From contig NZ_BDCJ01000030.1 of assembly GCF_001613445.1 (NCBI RefSeq), positions 1 to 64,000 on the forward strand: a stretch of 64,000 bases of DNA, written 5' to 3'. Made by a program: the position numbers and the translations under genes. This DNA is from Nocardia grenadensis NBRC 108939 (GTDB taxonomy: Bacteria; Actinomycetota; Actinomycetes; Mycobacteriales; Mycobacteriaceae). The notes below the pieces were generated by a model. That model was not told the DNA's origin. It worked only from the letters and a program-made list of their open reading frames with translations, and did no database searches. Below, in pieces: positions 36,426 to 45,411 of this stretch (its first letter is position 1; each line of letters starts with the position of its first letter).

Positions 36426-37601
36426 TCAGGTGGTGGTGTCGAGTACCGCGCCGCGAGCGATGTTGTCCGCGACCTCCGCCTCCCAGCTGGTGACGGCGCG
36501 CTCGGTATCGATCTCGAATTCGAACCGCTTGGTCATGTCCTCGGTGATGTCCTCGACATCCACGTAGAACTGCTGATACCAGCGGCGCAACTGGTACACC
36601 GGCCCGTCCTCCTCGGAGAGCAGCGGGTTGTCGATCGGCGCCTTGTTCTTCCAGATCTTCACGTCCTGCTCGAAACCCACCTCGACGCCGCGCGCGAACT
36701 GCGCCGCCATCGCCGCGGCGTCGGCGTCCGACATGCCCTGGGGTTTCTTCACCATCGCGCCGTACTGCAGGACGAACGAATTCGATGTGACCGGGTAGTG
36801 ACAGTTGATCAGCACCGTCTCGATCGTCATGCCCTGCGCCTCGTTCCACAGCCAGTCGATCATGTAGGACGGGCCGAAGTACGAGGCATCCGAGCGCAGC
36901 GCGGAATCCGGATCGTCGTAGTTGGTACCGACGTTGATATCGCCGCGCGGGGTGGACCGCATGTACTGGGTCGCCACATGCCCTTCGAACACGTTCTTGA
37001 AGTAGCGCGGGAAAGAGTAGTGGACGTAGAAGAAGTGGGCCATATCGACGACGTTGTCGACGATCTCGCGGCAGTTCGACCCTTCGACCAGCAGGGTGTT
37101 CCACGTCCAGTCGGTCCACTCCGAGGTGCCGTAGCCCTCGATCTCCGGGATCGTCACCTCGTCGGTGGGTTTGCTGCCCTGCGGGTCGTGCCAGACGAAC
37201 AACTGACCGTTGCGTTCCAGCGTGGGCCAGGCCCGGGTGCGGGCCAGCGGCGGTACCCGGCGGGCGTACGGGATCCCGGTGCACTTACCGTTACCGCCCC
37301 AGCGCCAGTCGTGGAACGGGCAGGCGATGGAATCGCCTTTGACCGAACCCTGGGCCAGATTGCCGCCCATATGCCGGCAGTACGCGTCGAGTACGTGCAG
37401 CGTGCCGTCGGTCTCGGACCGGAACACCACCAGCGTGGTGCCGAATGCCTTGACCTCGTGCGGTTGCCCGTCCCGGAACGATTTCGCCAGTCCCAGGCAG
37501 TGCCAGCCGCGCGCGAACCGGGTCGGGGCCGCGGCCGCCTCGATCTGCCTGTATTCGTCTGTACCGTGCTGGGGTCGCCCGTTCGGTGCAAGATCCGGCA
37601 T
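36426..37601 (-). CDS. kshA: 3-ketosteroid 9-alpha-hydroxylase, Rieske oxygenase component (KshA)
   Basis: Rieske non-haem iron oxygenase of 391 residues that hydroxylates C-9 of 3-ketosteroids, opening ring B together with KstD. The Rieske cluster ligands are Cys75-x-His77 (DAYCRHMGGN) and Cys94-x2-His97 (ACPFHDWRWGG). The mononuclear iron site is DNVVDMAHFFYVHYSFP (His189, His194) with the later Asp in GFEQDVKIW. Length and layout match Rhodococcus and Mycobacterium KshA. ATG at 37601 has GGAGG 5 bases upstream; the ATG at 37613 precedes that site. The partner reductase KshB is encoded at 51.2 kb. The first gene downstream is the broken dioxygenase. Confidence 0.92.
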   Translation of the reverse strand: MPDLAPNGRPQHGTDEYRQIEAAAAPTRFARGWHCLGLAKSFRDGQPHEVKAFGTTLVVFRSETDGTLHVLDAYCRHMGGNLAQGSVKGDSIACPFHDWRWGGNGKCTGIPYARRVPPLARTRAWPTLERNGQLFVWHDPQGSKPTDEVTIPEIEGYGTSEWTDWTWNTLLVEGSNCREIVDNVVDMAHFFYVHYSFPRYFKNVFEGHVATQYMRSTPRGDINVGTNYDDPDSALRSDASYFGPSYMIDWLWNEAQGMTIETVLINCHYPVTSNSFVLQYGAMVKKPQGMSDADAAAMAAQFARGVEVGFEQDVKIWKNKAPIDNPLLSEEDGPVYQLRRWYQQFYVDVEDITEDMTKRFEFEIDTERAVTSWEAEVADNIARGAVLDTTT

Positions 37602-37961
37602 CGGAACCTCCATGTTCCAGCGGAGTTGTGTGACTGCGCCGATAGTGGCCTGGGGCACCGGGTCGCCCCAGCCGCATTCCCGGTCAGTGGACACGTTTCG
37701 GCGCCGCGTTCGCGCCGAGTACCCCGGACGACCGGAATCCCCGGTCACTTCGACCGCCGCGGTACCCCGTGTCCGGAACCCGGGGACACCGGTGTGTGCC
37801 ATGGTTGTGTTCTCCCCTTCGGGGAGTCTTCGTGCCCCGGCCCCCACGGCCACCCGGCGACGAGCCGGAAAGCCGGGCCGGGCCGGGCATCGGCCGCCGG
37901 AAACGACCCCCGAGCGGGGTGCGCGGCATTGTCGCTGGTTACCCGACGATAGGATTACGGA
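37602..37961. promoter_or_regulatory. Divergent intergenic region between kshA and the double TetR gene
   Basis: No gene in 360 bases. Two CCCGGTCA-type elements, at 37676-37690 (ATTCCCGGTCAGTGG) and 37735-37750 (GAATCCCCGGTCACTT), resemble the motifs before the SDR pair and the KstD-like gene. No KstR box is seen here, unlike at kshB. The adjacent TetR protein is a likely binder. Confidence 0.4.
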
Positions 37962-39254
37962 ATGAGCGTCGACAATCGCCGGGTCCGGTCGTCCGCGCCG
38001 CCGGTGCGCGCGAGCGGTCGCGACGATCCGGGCAGCGACGTCGCCACCGAAAAGGGTGTCGCGGCGGCCCGCCCCGTACGGCGCCGTCCGAAGAACCGGC
38101 GGGCGCAGATCGCGGCGGCCGCGGCCAACGCGTTCGGTTCGCTGGGGTACCACGGCGTAAGCATGGAGGACATCGCCGGCGGGCTCGGTATCAGTTCCGC
38201 TGCCCTGTACCGCCATTACCCCAGTAAGTACGCGCTGTTCCAGGAGGAATCGCTGCGGGTCGGGCAGGCCATGGCCGAATCGGTACGGCTCGACGCCGAT
38301 GCCGCGGCGGCCCCACCCGAGCAGCGATTGCGCACGGTACTGGAAGCGCTCAGCGCGGTCACGGTCGCCAACCGGGCCAGTGTGACGCTGGTGCGCTGGG
38401 AGGGCCGCTACCTGGAGCCGGCGGATCGCGAGATCCGGGACGGCCAGCAGAACGCGGTGCTGGAGGCGCTGGGTACCCAGCTCGCCGCCTACCGTCCGCA
38501 GCTGCGCGGTCAGGATCGCCAGGTGCTGGTGGTGGCGCTGCTGTCGGTGATCACCAGCATCGCCGATCACCATGCGACGCTACCCACGAAACCGCTTGCC
38601 GGGCTGCTGGTTTCCACCGCCATGGACCTCGCGGCCGTCTCGCTCCCGGAGCCGGGGGATGTCGAACCCGCCCGCCCGGTGGAGATCCCGGAATCGTTCA
38701 AGCACGAATTGCTGCTCCGCAAAGGTGTGGAACTCTTCCACGCTCGCGGATATCCGAATGTGAGCGTGGAGGATATCGCCACCGCGGCGGGTCTGTCCGC
38801 GGCGTCCGCGGTGTACCGCTTCTACCGCGGGAAGAGTGATCTGCTGGCCGCCGCCTTCCGGCGCGCCGCCGAACGGGTGTCCAGTGCGATCGGTCCCGCG
38901 GTGGCCGGAGCCGCCGGACCGCGTGAGGCGCTGGATTCGCTGATCGACCAGTACGTCGAGGGTTCGTTCGCCGAACGGGAACTCACCTTCGTCTACTACA
39001 CCGAATTCCAGCACGTACCCGCCGAGGAACGCGCCGCCCTGCGCAATGTGCAGCGGCTGAGCGTGGAGGAGTGGGCGCGGCTGGTCCGGCAGGTGCGCCC
39101 CGAACTCTCCGGTCCGCAGGCGCGTTTTCTCGTCCACGCGGCCTTCGCTCTCGTGGTCGATCTGGGCCGCGCGTTCGGCACGGTCGCGACCGCCTCGCAG
39201 CAGCGGGTCGCCTTGCTCATGCGGGCGGTGCTGTACGGCCCGACCGCCCGCTAG
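37962..39254 (+). CDS. TetR regulator with two DNA-binding domains
   Basis: A 430-residue protein made of two TetR units in tandem. HTH 1 is at about 46-92 (RAQIAAAAANAFGSLGYHGV, GISSAALYRHYPSKYALF); HTH 2 is at about 245-290 (ELLLRKGVELFHARGYPNVS then GLSAASAVYRFYRGKSDLL). Each is followed by its own helical ligand region. Ordinary TetR proteins are about 200 residues and act as dimers, so this one may bind as a single chain or bridge two operators. ATG at 37962. Divergent from kshA and sharing its promoter region, which makes kshA the obvious target; steroid or acyl-CoA ligands are possible. Confidence 0.88.
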   Translation: MSVDNRRVRSSAPPVRASGRDDPGSDVATEKGVAAARPVRRRPKNRRAQIAAAAANAFGSLGYHGVSMEDIAGGLGISSAALYRHYPSKYALFQEESLRVGQAMAESVRLDADAAAAPPEQRLRTVLEALSAVTVANRASVTLVRWEGRYLEPADREIRDGQQNAVLEALGTQLAAYRPQLRGQDRQVLVVALLSVITSIADHHATLPTKPLAGLLVSTAMDLAAVSLPEPGDVEPARPVEIPESFKHELLLRKGVELFHARGYPNVSVEDIATAAGLSAASAVYRFYRGKSDLLAAAFRRAAERVSSAIGPAVAGAAGPREALDSLIDQYVEGSFAERELTFVYYTEFQHVPAEERAALRNVQRLSVEEWARLVRQVRPELSGPQARFLVHAAFALVVDLGRAFGTVATASQQRVALLMRAVLYGPTAR

Positions 39255-39720
39255 CCGTACCCGGTCACGATGCCGGGCCGGGAGCGAGCGGGGTGATCAT
39301 CTGATCGACCAGCCACTGCCCGTCGATCTTCTGCATCCGCATCACCATGCTCAACTGCCCCGGCGCGGGCTGCCCCCGGGTACCGAGACTGGTAATGGTC
39401 TGGCCGATCACCACCACGGTCTCCGCCGACTCCGCGTCGGCGGTTTTCACCGCGAGTCGTACCGCGGGCGGTGCAGTCCCTACGGAAGAACCGGGAAATC
39501 TCCGACATGGCCTCACACCGGCCGTACCGATTCGGCTGGGCGAGAACCCGGTGAGTCGTTGGAGGCGATTCATGCGCCGGCGGTGGACAATCGCAGGGGC
39601 CCGGGGCATCGGTGCTCGCAGGCAGGTGTACCAGGCGGGCCTCGGCGGGCACGGTAGACGATTCGCGAATCCGGATAGGGACGATTTCGCGCGAGGGCAC
39701 GCGCGGGAGGTGGTTGCGGC
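39255..39720 (-). pseudogene. Remnant of an Mce-associated membrane protein (C-terminal part)
   Basis: A minus-strand frame ending at 39265 reads RLAVKTADAESAETVVVIGQ, then TITSLGTRGQPAPGQL and MQKIDGQWLVDQMITPL. This resembles the C-terminal domain of Mce-associated proteins (a strand pair plus W-L-V-D end). Upstream of about 39475 the frame turns into Arg/Pro-rich noise and no transmembrane helix is found. The remainder of the gap to 39720 holds the promoter of the ABC operon. Mce transporters import steroids in this group of bacteria, but the family link here rests on a 60-residue stretch. Confidence 0.4.
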
Positions 39721-41034
39721 GTGCGTGAGCAAGGCACCTCACTGGGACGACGCGAGTTCCTGCGGGCCGTCGCCGGTGCCGGTGCCGCGCTGACACTGGG
39801 TGGGTGTGGCAGCGACGACGACGCGCTGACGTTCTTCTTCCAGGCCAACCCCGCCGAAGCCGACGGACGGCAGCGGGTGATCGACGAGTTCACCCGCCGG
39901 AATCCGGATATCCGAGTGCGCACCCTGCTGTCCGGCCCCGACCCGATGCAGCAGATGCTGACCTTCTGCGCGGGCGGCAAATGCCCCGACGTGTTGATGG
40001 CGTGGGAACAGACCTACGCCGGTCTCGCCGACCGGGGCGTGCTGCTGGATCTGAACACCCTGCTCGACCGTGATCCGGCCTTCGCCGCCGATCTGCGGGC
40101 GGGCGGTACCGCGGCGCTGTACGACACCTTCACTTTCGAGGGCGGGCAGTACGCACTCCCGGAGCAGTGGTCGGGAAACTTCCTGTTCTGCAACAGGACC
40201 TTGTTCGACGAGGCGGGACTGCGGCCGCCCGGGCGGTGGGAAGACGCGTGGAGCTTCGCCGAATTCCTCGATATCGGGCGCGCGCTCACCGAGCGTGACA
40301 GGTCCGGCGAGGTCCGGCAGTGGGGGTTCGTCGATACCTGGGTGCCGTACTATTCGGCCGGTCTCTTCGCCGTCAACAACGGCGCCGAATGGGCGAGCCC
40401 GCGGACCGTTCCCGACCGGTCGGATTTCTCCACCGCGGCTTTCATCGAAGGCGTCCAGTTCTATGCGGACCTGGCCAACAGGTATCGCGTCGCACCGAGT
40501 CCGGCTGATCAGCAGTCGATCTCGGCGATGGATCTGTTCACGCAGGGCAGAGCCGCGCTGGCGATGGGCGGGCACTGGCGATATCGCACCTTCACCGAGG
40601 CCGACGACCTGGATTTGGATATCACTGCCCTGCCGACCGGCCCGACGGTCCGCGGCGCGCGCTCGAATATCGGCACCACGGGCCTCGCCATATCCGCCGA
40701 CAGCCCCCGGAAAGAGCAGGCCTGGGAGTTTCTGAAATTCGCAGCCGGGCCGGTCGGCCAGGCGGTGGTCGCGGGAACCGGTCTCTTCGTGCCGGCCCGC
40801 GAGTCTGCCGTGCGATCACCCGGATTCGCCGCGGCGCACCGCGATATCCGGAACCTGGACATCCTCCTCGACGGACCGGCGCACTCCGCCCCACTCCCGG
40901 TCACGGTGAAATGGCCGCGCATCGACGCACTGATGGACCGGTACATCGGTCCGGTGCTCCGCGGCGCGGCCCCGGCGACCTCGCTGGCGGACAATCTCAC
41001 TCCGGAAGCCGACGAGGTGCTGCGCAACCGATGA
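39721..41034 (+). CDS. ABC transporter substrate-binding lipoprotein, carbohydrate type
   Basis: Extracellular solute-binding protein of 437 residues (family 1, sugar type). The N-terminus shows a twin-arginine motif and a lipobox: LGRREFLRAVAGAGAALTL then GGC (Cys near 29), so export by Tat and lipid anchoring. Mature signatures: ADGRQRVIDEFTRRNPDIRV, ALPEQWSGNFLFCNRTLFDE, FTQGRAALAMGGHWRYRTF and the typical AISADSPRKEQAWEFLKFAA. GTG start at 39721. The stop overlaps the next ATG (ATGA). First gene of a three-gene operon with two permeases. The transported substrate is unknown. Confidence 0.9.
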   Translation: MREQGTSLGRREFLRAVAGAGAALTLGGCGSDDDALTFFFQANPAEADGRQRVIDEFTRRNPDIRVRTLLSGPDPMQQMLTFCAGGKCPDVLMAWEQTYAGLADRGVLLDLNTLLDRDPAFAADLRAGGTAALYDTFTFEGGQYALPEQWSGNFLFCNRTLFDEAGLRPPGRWEDAWSFAEFLDIGRALTERDRSGEVRQWGFVDTWVPYYSAGLFAVNNGAEWASPRTVPDRSDFSTAAFIEGVQFYADLANRYRVAPSPADQQSISAMDLFTQGRAALAMGGHWRYRTFTEADDLDLDITALPTGPTVRGARSNIGTTGLAISADSPRKEQAWEFLKFAAGPVGQAVVAGTGLFVPARESAVRSPGFAAAHRDIRNLDILLDGPAHSAPLPVTVKWPRIDALMDRYIGPVLRGAAPATSLADNLTPEADEVLRNR

Positions 41035-41984
41035 CCAGCACCGACAAGATCGCGACCGGGAAACCGGCGGCATCGGATGCCGCCAACGGACGGCACCGCT
41101 CGGAGTCGGCGAAGCGGCAGGCGCGGGCGGCCGGGCTATTCATCGCCCCGAACCTCCTGGCGGTCGCGGCTTTCCTGGTCTTCCCGCTGGGCTTCTCGCT
41201 CTACCTGAGCTTCCATGAGTGGGATATGTTCGGGCCGGTCCGGTTCACCGGGTTGCGGAACTTCCGTGAGTTGCTCACCGCGGATCCGCTGTTCGCCATC
41301 GCATTGCGAAACACGGTCGTCTACACCCTCGGCACGCTGATCCCCACCATCTCGATAAGTCTCGTCGTCGCCGCGGCCCTGAACCGGGGAGTCCGGGGAA
41401 CCGGCTTCTTCCGGACGGTCATGTTCCTGCCCCTGGCGATATCGAGCGTGGTGATGGCGGTGATCTGGCGTTTCCTCTTCGATACGAACAACGGGCTGCT
41501 CAATACGATGCTCGGCCGGATCGGCCTCGGCCCCGTCCCCTGGCTGGTCGAACCGCGGTGGGCGATGGTCTCGGTCTGCCTGGTCAGCGTGTGGAAGAGC
41601 ATCCCGTTCGCCACCGTCGTGCTGCTCGCCGCGATGCAGGGTGTCCCGCAGGACTTGTACGAAGCGGCGAAGATCGACGGGGCCGGCGCGATCCGGCGAT
41701 TCGTCTCGATCACCGTGCCCCTGATCCGGGGCGCGCTGTCCTTCGTCCTCGTGGTCTCGATCATCGACGCGGTACAGGCTTTCGACCAGATCTATGTGCT
41801 CACCGGCGGCCACGGCGGCCCGGAAACCGGGACCTACGTCTTCGGCATCATGATCTTCCAGAACGCCTTCGCCTTCGGCGACGCCGGCTACGCGGCGGCC
41901 ATCGCCTGGCTGATCTTCGTGGTCCTGTTGGTGCTGACCCTCACGCAACTGTGGTTCGCCCGCAAGAATTCGACGGAGCAGTGA
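41031..41984 (+). CDS. ABC sugar transporter permease (MalF/UgpA type)
   Basis: Permease of 317 residues with about six helices. The N-terminal GLFIAPNLLAVAAFLVFPLG, the long periplasmic loop and the EAA loop VPQDLYEAAKIDGAGAIRRF followed by VSITVPLIRGAL are those of CUT1-type MalF-like proteins. ATG overlaps the lipoprotein stop. The stop overlaps the next permease start (TGATG), so all three genes are translationally coupled. Confidence 0.9.
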   Translation: MTSTDKIATGKPAASDAANGRHRSESAKRQARAAGLFIAPNLLAVAAFLVFPLGFSLYLSFHEWDMFGPVRFTGLRNFRELLTADPLFAIALRNTVVYTLGTLIPTISISLVVAAALNRGVRGTGFFRTVMFLPLAISSVVMAVIWRFLFDTNNGLLNTMLGRIGLGPVPWLVEPRWAMVSVCLVSVWKSIPFATVVLLAAMQGVPQDLYEAAKIDGAGAIRRFVSITVPLIRGALSFVLVVSIIDAVQAFDQIYVLTGGHGGPETGTYVFGIMIFQNAFAFGDAGYAAAIAWLIFVVLLVLTLTQLWFARKNSTEQ

Positions 41985-42826
41985 TGGCGGCACCGGGCTG
42001 GAAGACCCGCGCATTCGTCCGAGCCGCCGCGCTCTACCTGGCGCTCATCGCAATGGCGTGGTGTGCTCTGCTTCCCATCCTGTGGGCGCTGGCGGGGTCG
42101 GTGAAGAAGCAATCCGAGGTCACCACACCGACCCTGCTCCCCCGCGAACCGCAGTGGTCCAACTACCGCACCGTTTTCGAGGAGATGCCGTTCGGCCGGA
42201 TGTTCCTGAACACCGTCCTCTACGCCGGATGTGTCACGGCCGGTCAGGTCTTCTTCTGCTCACTGGCCGGGTACGCGTTCGCCCGGCTGCGCTTCCCCGG
42301 CCGCGACGTCCTGTTCATCGCCTACCTGGCCACCCTCATGGTCCCGCTCACCGTGACCGTGGTGCCCCAGTTCGTGCTCATCCGGGTGCTGGGCTTGACC
42401 GATACCCCCTGGGCGTTGATCCTGCCCGGACTGTTCGGCAGTGCGTTCGGCACCTATCTCATGCGGCAGTTCTTCCGCACCCTCCCCGTCGAACTCGACG
42501 AGGCCGCCGTGCTCGACGGTTGCTCCCCGTGGCAGATCTATTGGCGGGTCCTGCTGCCCAATGCCAAACCGGCGGTGATGGTGCTCGCCGTCCTCACCTG
42601 GGTCAATGTCTGGAACGATTTCCTGTGGCCGCTGGTGATGATCCAACGCCGGGAGATCTCCACCGTCACCCTCGGCCTGGTGTGGATGCAGGGACAATAT
42701 GTCTCGGACTGGCCGGTGCTCATGGCCGCGTCCATGCTGATCCTGCTACCGCTGGTCATCCTCTACGCCGTCGCGCAGAAGGCCTTCCTCCGTGGTATCG
42801 GCATGTCGGGTTTCGGTGGACGGTGA
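41984..42826 (+). CDS. ABC sugar transporter permease (MalG/UgpE type)
   Basis: Second permease, 280 residues with six helices. The EAA loop is LPVELDEAAVLDGCSPWQIY followed by WRVLLPNAKPAV, the MalG-type signature. ATG at 41984 in a TGATG overlap, with GGAGCAG upstream. The operon ends here without an ATP-binding subunit; CUT1 systems of actinobacteria often share one ATPase encoded elsewhere (MsiK type), which is the likely explanation. Confidence 0.9.
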   Translation: MAAPGWKTRAFVRAAALYLALIAMAWCALLPILWALAGSVKKQSEVTTPTLLPREPQWSNYRTVFEEMPFGRMFLNTVLYAGCVTAGQVFFCSLAGYAFARLRFPGRDVLFIAYLATLMVPLTVTVVPQFVLIRVLGLTDTPWALILPGLFGSAFGTYLMRQFFRTLPVELDEAAVLDGCSPWQIYWRVLLPNAKPAVMVLAVLTWVNVWNDFLWPLVMIQRREISTVTLGLVWMQGQYVSDWPVLMAASMLILLPLVILYAVAQKAFLRGIGMSGFGGR

Positions 42827-42846
42827 CGGGCCGGGCGGCGCTGTCA

Positions 42847-43683
42847 TCACGTCGCCGGTCGATTCCGCCCGGTGGTCGATGCGGTGATCACCACGGTCGT
42901 GTATTTCATGACGAAGCTGCCACCGGCGTCGTCGACCGCGGACCCGAGACCGGTGAGCAACTGATCGAGCGTGTCCGGCGGGAACTGGCTGTGACCGCCG
43001 AAGGTGGGTATCTGCTCGAGCCACTCGTCCCGGGTGAAGCGGCGCGTCCAGGGAAACTCCCACTGTTCGGGCGCCTCGAATGCGCCTGCTCGACGCATCC
43101 CGTCGCCGACCGCGTTGAACTGGCCGGCGTACATGGTGGGGCCCCCGAACGGTCCTCGGGCGAACGGCGAGCCGGGCAGGAGCCGCTGATAGACGGCCCC
43201 GAATGCCTGCGCGAGCTCGGCGGGGGGTGCGAACGCGTTCCAGAAGACGGCCAGCCGGCCACCCGGCCGCAGGACCTGTGCCGCCTTGGTGGCACCGCGG
43301 ACGGGGTCCACCCAGTGCCAGGACTGCCCGGAGATCACTGCGTCGAAGTCCCGGCCCGCGGGATCCCAATTCTCGAACTTCGCCACCTCGACGGCGAATC
43401 CCTCCTCGGCCGCGAACGCGGCCATCCGCGGGTCGACCTCGACGCCGAGTACTCGACATCCGGCCGCGGCGAAGGGTTGCGCTGAAATCCCGGTGCCGAT
43501 GCCGACATCGAGGACATCGTGACCGGGAGCCGCCGCGATGACCCGAGCCGCCATCGCGGCGGGGTAACGCGGCCGGGTTCGGTCATAACGTTGCGGGTCA
43601 TCGCCGAAGGACTGCGCGAGCCGGCGTGCGTAGTGGGATTCGCCCACGGGGGACGACGACGAATCGGACGGTAGAGTGGTCAT
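42847..43683 (-). CDS. Class I SAM-dependent methyltransferase
   Basis: A 278-residue methyltransferase. The Rossmann-like core shows HDVLDVGIGTGISAQPFAAA (motif I), VLGVEVDPRMAAFAAEEGF (acid that binds the ribose), DFDAVISGQSWHWVDPV (motif II) and LRPGGRLAVFWNAF (motif III). The QSWHWVDP stretch is typical of the actinobacterial methyltransferase-11 type. ATG at 43683 lies beside the TetR operators, and the gene is divergent from that TetR, so repression by it is likely. Substrate unknown. Confidence 0.87.
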   Translation of the reverse strand: MTTLPSDSSSSPVGESHYARRLAQSFGDDPQRYDRTRPRYPAAMAARVIAAAPGHDVLDVGIGTGISAQPFAAAGCRVLGVEVDPRMAAFAAEEGFAVEVAKFENWDPAGRDFDAVISGQSWHWVDPVRGATKAAQVLRPGGRLAVFWNAFAPPAELAQAFGAVYQRLLPGSPFARGPFGGPTMYAGQFNAVGDGMRRAGAFEAPEQWEFPWTRRFTRDEWLEQIPTFGGHSQFPPDTLDQLLTGLGSAVDDAGGSFVMKYTTVVITASTTGRNRPAT

Positions 43684-43713
43684 GCGCCCACTATGAGTGG
43701 GCGCTCGCCCACT
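43684..43713. promoter_or_regulatory. Overlapping palindromic operators between the methyltransferase and TetR genes
   Basis: Two perfect palindromes share a half-site: GCGCCCACT-ATG-AGTGGGCGC (43684-43704) and AGTGGGCG-CT-CGCCCACT (43696-43713). They lie at the methyltransferase start codon and about 45 bases before the TetR start. Likely binding sites of that TetR protein. Confidence 0.7.
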
Positions 43714-43755
43714 TGTCAATCGCGGAGCGAGAACTACGGAAAGGGCGGTGCCCGG

Positions 43756-44472
43756 ATGCCGACCGGTGTGGCATTGCGTGATGCGCGCGAACAACTCTTC
43801 GCCGCCGCCCGGCGCGTCCTACTCCTCGGCGGACCCCATGGACTGACCAGCCGGGCGGTGACCACCGAAGCCGGAGTCGCCAAAGGCGTGATCCACCGGC
43901 ACTTCACCGATTTCGACGCCTTCCTCGCCGAGTTCGTCCTCGACCGGATCGCGGCACTCGACCGGCAGGCCGCGACGCTCCGCGATACCGCCGGGACCGG
44001 CCCCGTCGCCGAGAATCTCGCCACCGCCCTGACCGAGCTGTTCGACCCGGTGGCGGTAGCGATCGTCGCGCTCATCGTTTCTCGCGACGACCTACGAGTC
44101 CGCCTGCGCGAGGCCGGCGCGGCCCCCATACCTGTCCTGGGCGAAGGCACCGCCATGATCGCCGACTACCTCACCGCCGAACGAGACCTCGGGCGCCTGG
44201 CCGCGGACGCCGACGTCGCCACCCTCGCCCCCACGCTCACCGGTGCGGCACACCTGCTATTCGCCGACCGCGAGAACGCACCGACCGCGGCCGCCGTCCA
44301 CAGATCCGTACAGGCCGTGCTCACCGGCGCCCTGCCCCACAACCACACGCCTGAACACACCCGGCCGTTCTTCCGGCGCGCCGACAACCCTCACCCGGGT
44401 CCGCTCGATCTGGCCGCGCAGGCACGATCGCATCCGGAAGCTGTCGCCGATCCTGCGCCGACTCACCGATGA
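43756..44472 (+). CDS. TetR-family regulator, divergent from the methyltransferase
   Basis: TetR protein of 238 residues. HTH in residues 6-55: LRDAREQLFAAARRVLLLGG, GLTSRAVTTEAGVAKGVIHR and HFTDFDAFLAEFV. The effector domain follows. The C-terminal 40 residues are polar and may be unstructured. ATG at 43756, since the ATG at 43693 lies within the operator palindrome. Its target is probably the divergent methyltransferase and itself. Confidence 0.85.
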   Translation: MPTGVALRDAREQLFAAARRVLLLGGPHGLTSRAVTTEAGVAKGVIHRHFTDFDAFLAEFVLDRIAALDRQAATLRDTAGTGPVAENLATALTELFDPVAVAIVALIVSRDDLRVRLREAGAAPIPVLGEGTAMIADYLTAERDLGRLAADADVATLAPTLTGAAHLLFADRENAPTAAAVHRSVQAVLTGALPHNHTPEHTRPFFRRADNPHPGPLDLAAQARSHPEAVADPAPTHR

Positions 44473-45411
44473 CGAACGAGTCCTGGCAATCGACGAAATC
44501 GACCTGGCCGGCGCGGACCGCGGACCAATCGCCCGGAACGCGCACTTCGCGGGATCGGTCGAATGACCGGACACCCCATTCGCAAAGCCGATCGCGCCTG
44601 GGAGCCGACGACGTACTATCCGCGGAGAAACCGCCGGACCCGACCACGGCGGTCGCGCTACCGGCCGAGCAGGCAGCAGAACGGTCCGACAGGGTGGGCG
44701 GGCAGGGATCAGCCGCGGGAAATGCCCTCGAGGAACCCGACCGGATCTTCCGGAACGGCGGGCGCACTTCCCCTGACCGGCGCGAGCCGATTCCCAACAT
44801 TCATCGGTGTGGCGAGTCGCTCGAAGTCGACAATTGTGGGTCGCGAGGAGTTCGCTGAGTCTTCCGCACCGGCGCCGTACCTTCCCCGGTGCCCGGCGCC
44901 GGGTGCGGATTCTCGGGTGGCCGGATCACGTTGCCGCAGCGGGCCACCCAAGGGACCAGAGTACAAGCTCGCGGTCCGAATCCCGGGAGATCGGCCCGGG
45001 GTGTCGGAAATGTGGACGCAATATTGCACGGTGCCGCTTGATATTTCGGCGGGCAGACCCCGGTGAGCTGTATCCCCGACCGATACAGCTCACCTACCAC
45101 ACCGGTTGGCCCGGCGCAGGCAATTGGGGTACGCCGATAGCGGACGGCTATACCTCGGTGGCGGCGATTCGCGCCCGGGTGCCGGGCAGTGTCCGGATAT
45201 CTGCGCAGGGGCCGGTCCTGATCACCGACCGGCGAATCGCACCGGTGGAAGGTACCGCACCGGCCACAGCCGCGCCAGTGGGAGTTCCGCGCCTTCGCGG
45301 GGGCCGGGCGGCCGGGCCGAGCGAGTTCGCCATCGATTAGCACGCCGTCGACCGCTCCAGGGCCCGAAAGGCGCTGCGGCAGTGTAAATGCAGGTGATCA
45401 CTGGGCGGGAT
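44473..45411. other. Long gap with no intact gene
   Basis: 939 bases between the TetR gene and mftG. One plus-strand frame ending at 44566 reads LSPILRRLTDDERVLAIDEI, a plausible end of a small regulator, but has no start region. The rest is Arg/Pro-rich noise in all frames. A 13-bp-arm inverted repeat lies at 45062-45094 (separate entry). Confidence 0.4.
45062..45094. repeat. Inverted repeat, 13-bp perfect arms, 7-base spacer
   Basis: Arms GGTGAGCTGTATC and GATACAGCTCACC around cccgacc. It stands in the gene-free gap. No U-run follows on either side, so it is more likely a protein-binding site or the end of a lost element than a terminator. Confidence 0.6.

Noticed and set aside
45060..45175. 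A minus-strand stretch reading TGVVGELYRSGIQLTG looks like the A8 region of an NRPS adenylation domain.
   Set aside because: It is only about 16 residues, has no flanking A-domain sequence, and overlaps the 13-bp inverted repeat, so the likeness may be chance. Not listed as an NRPS remnant.
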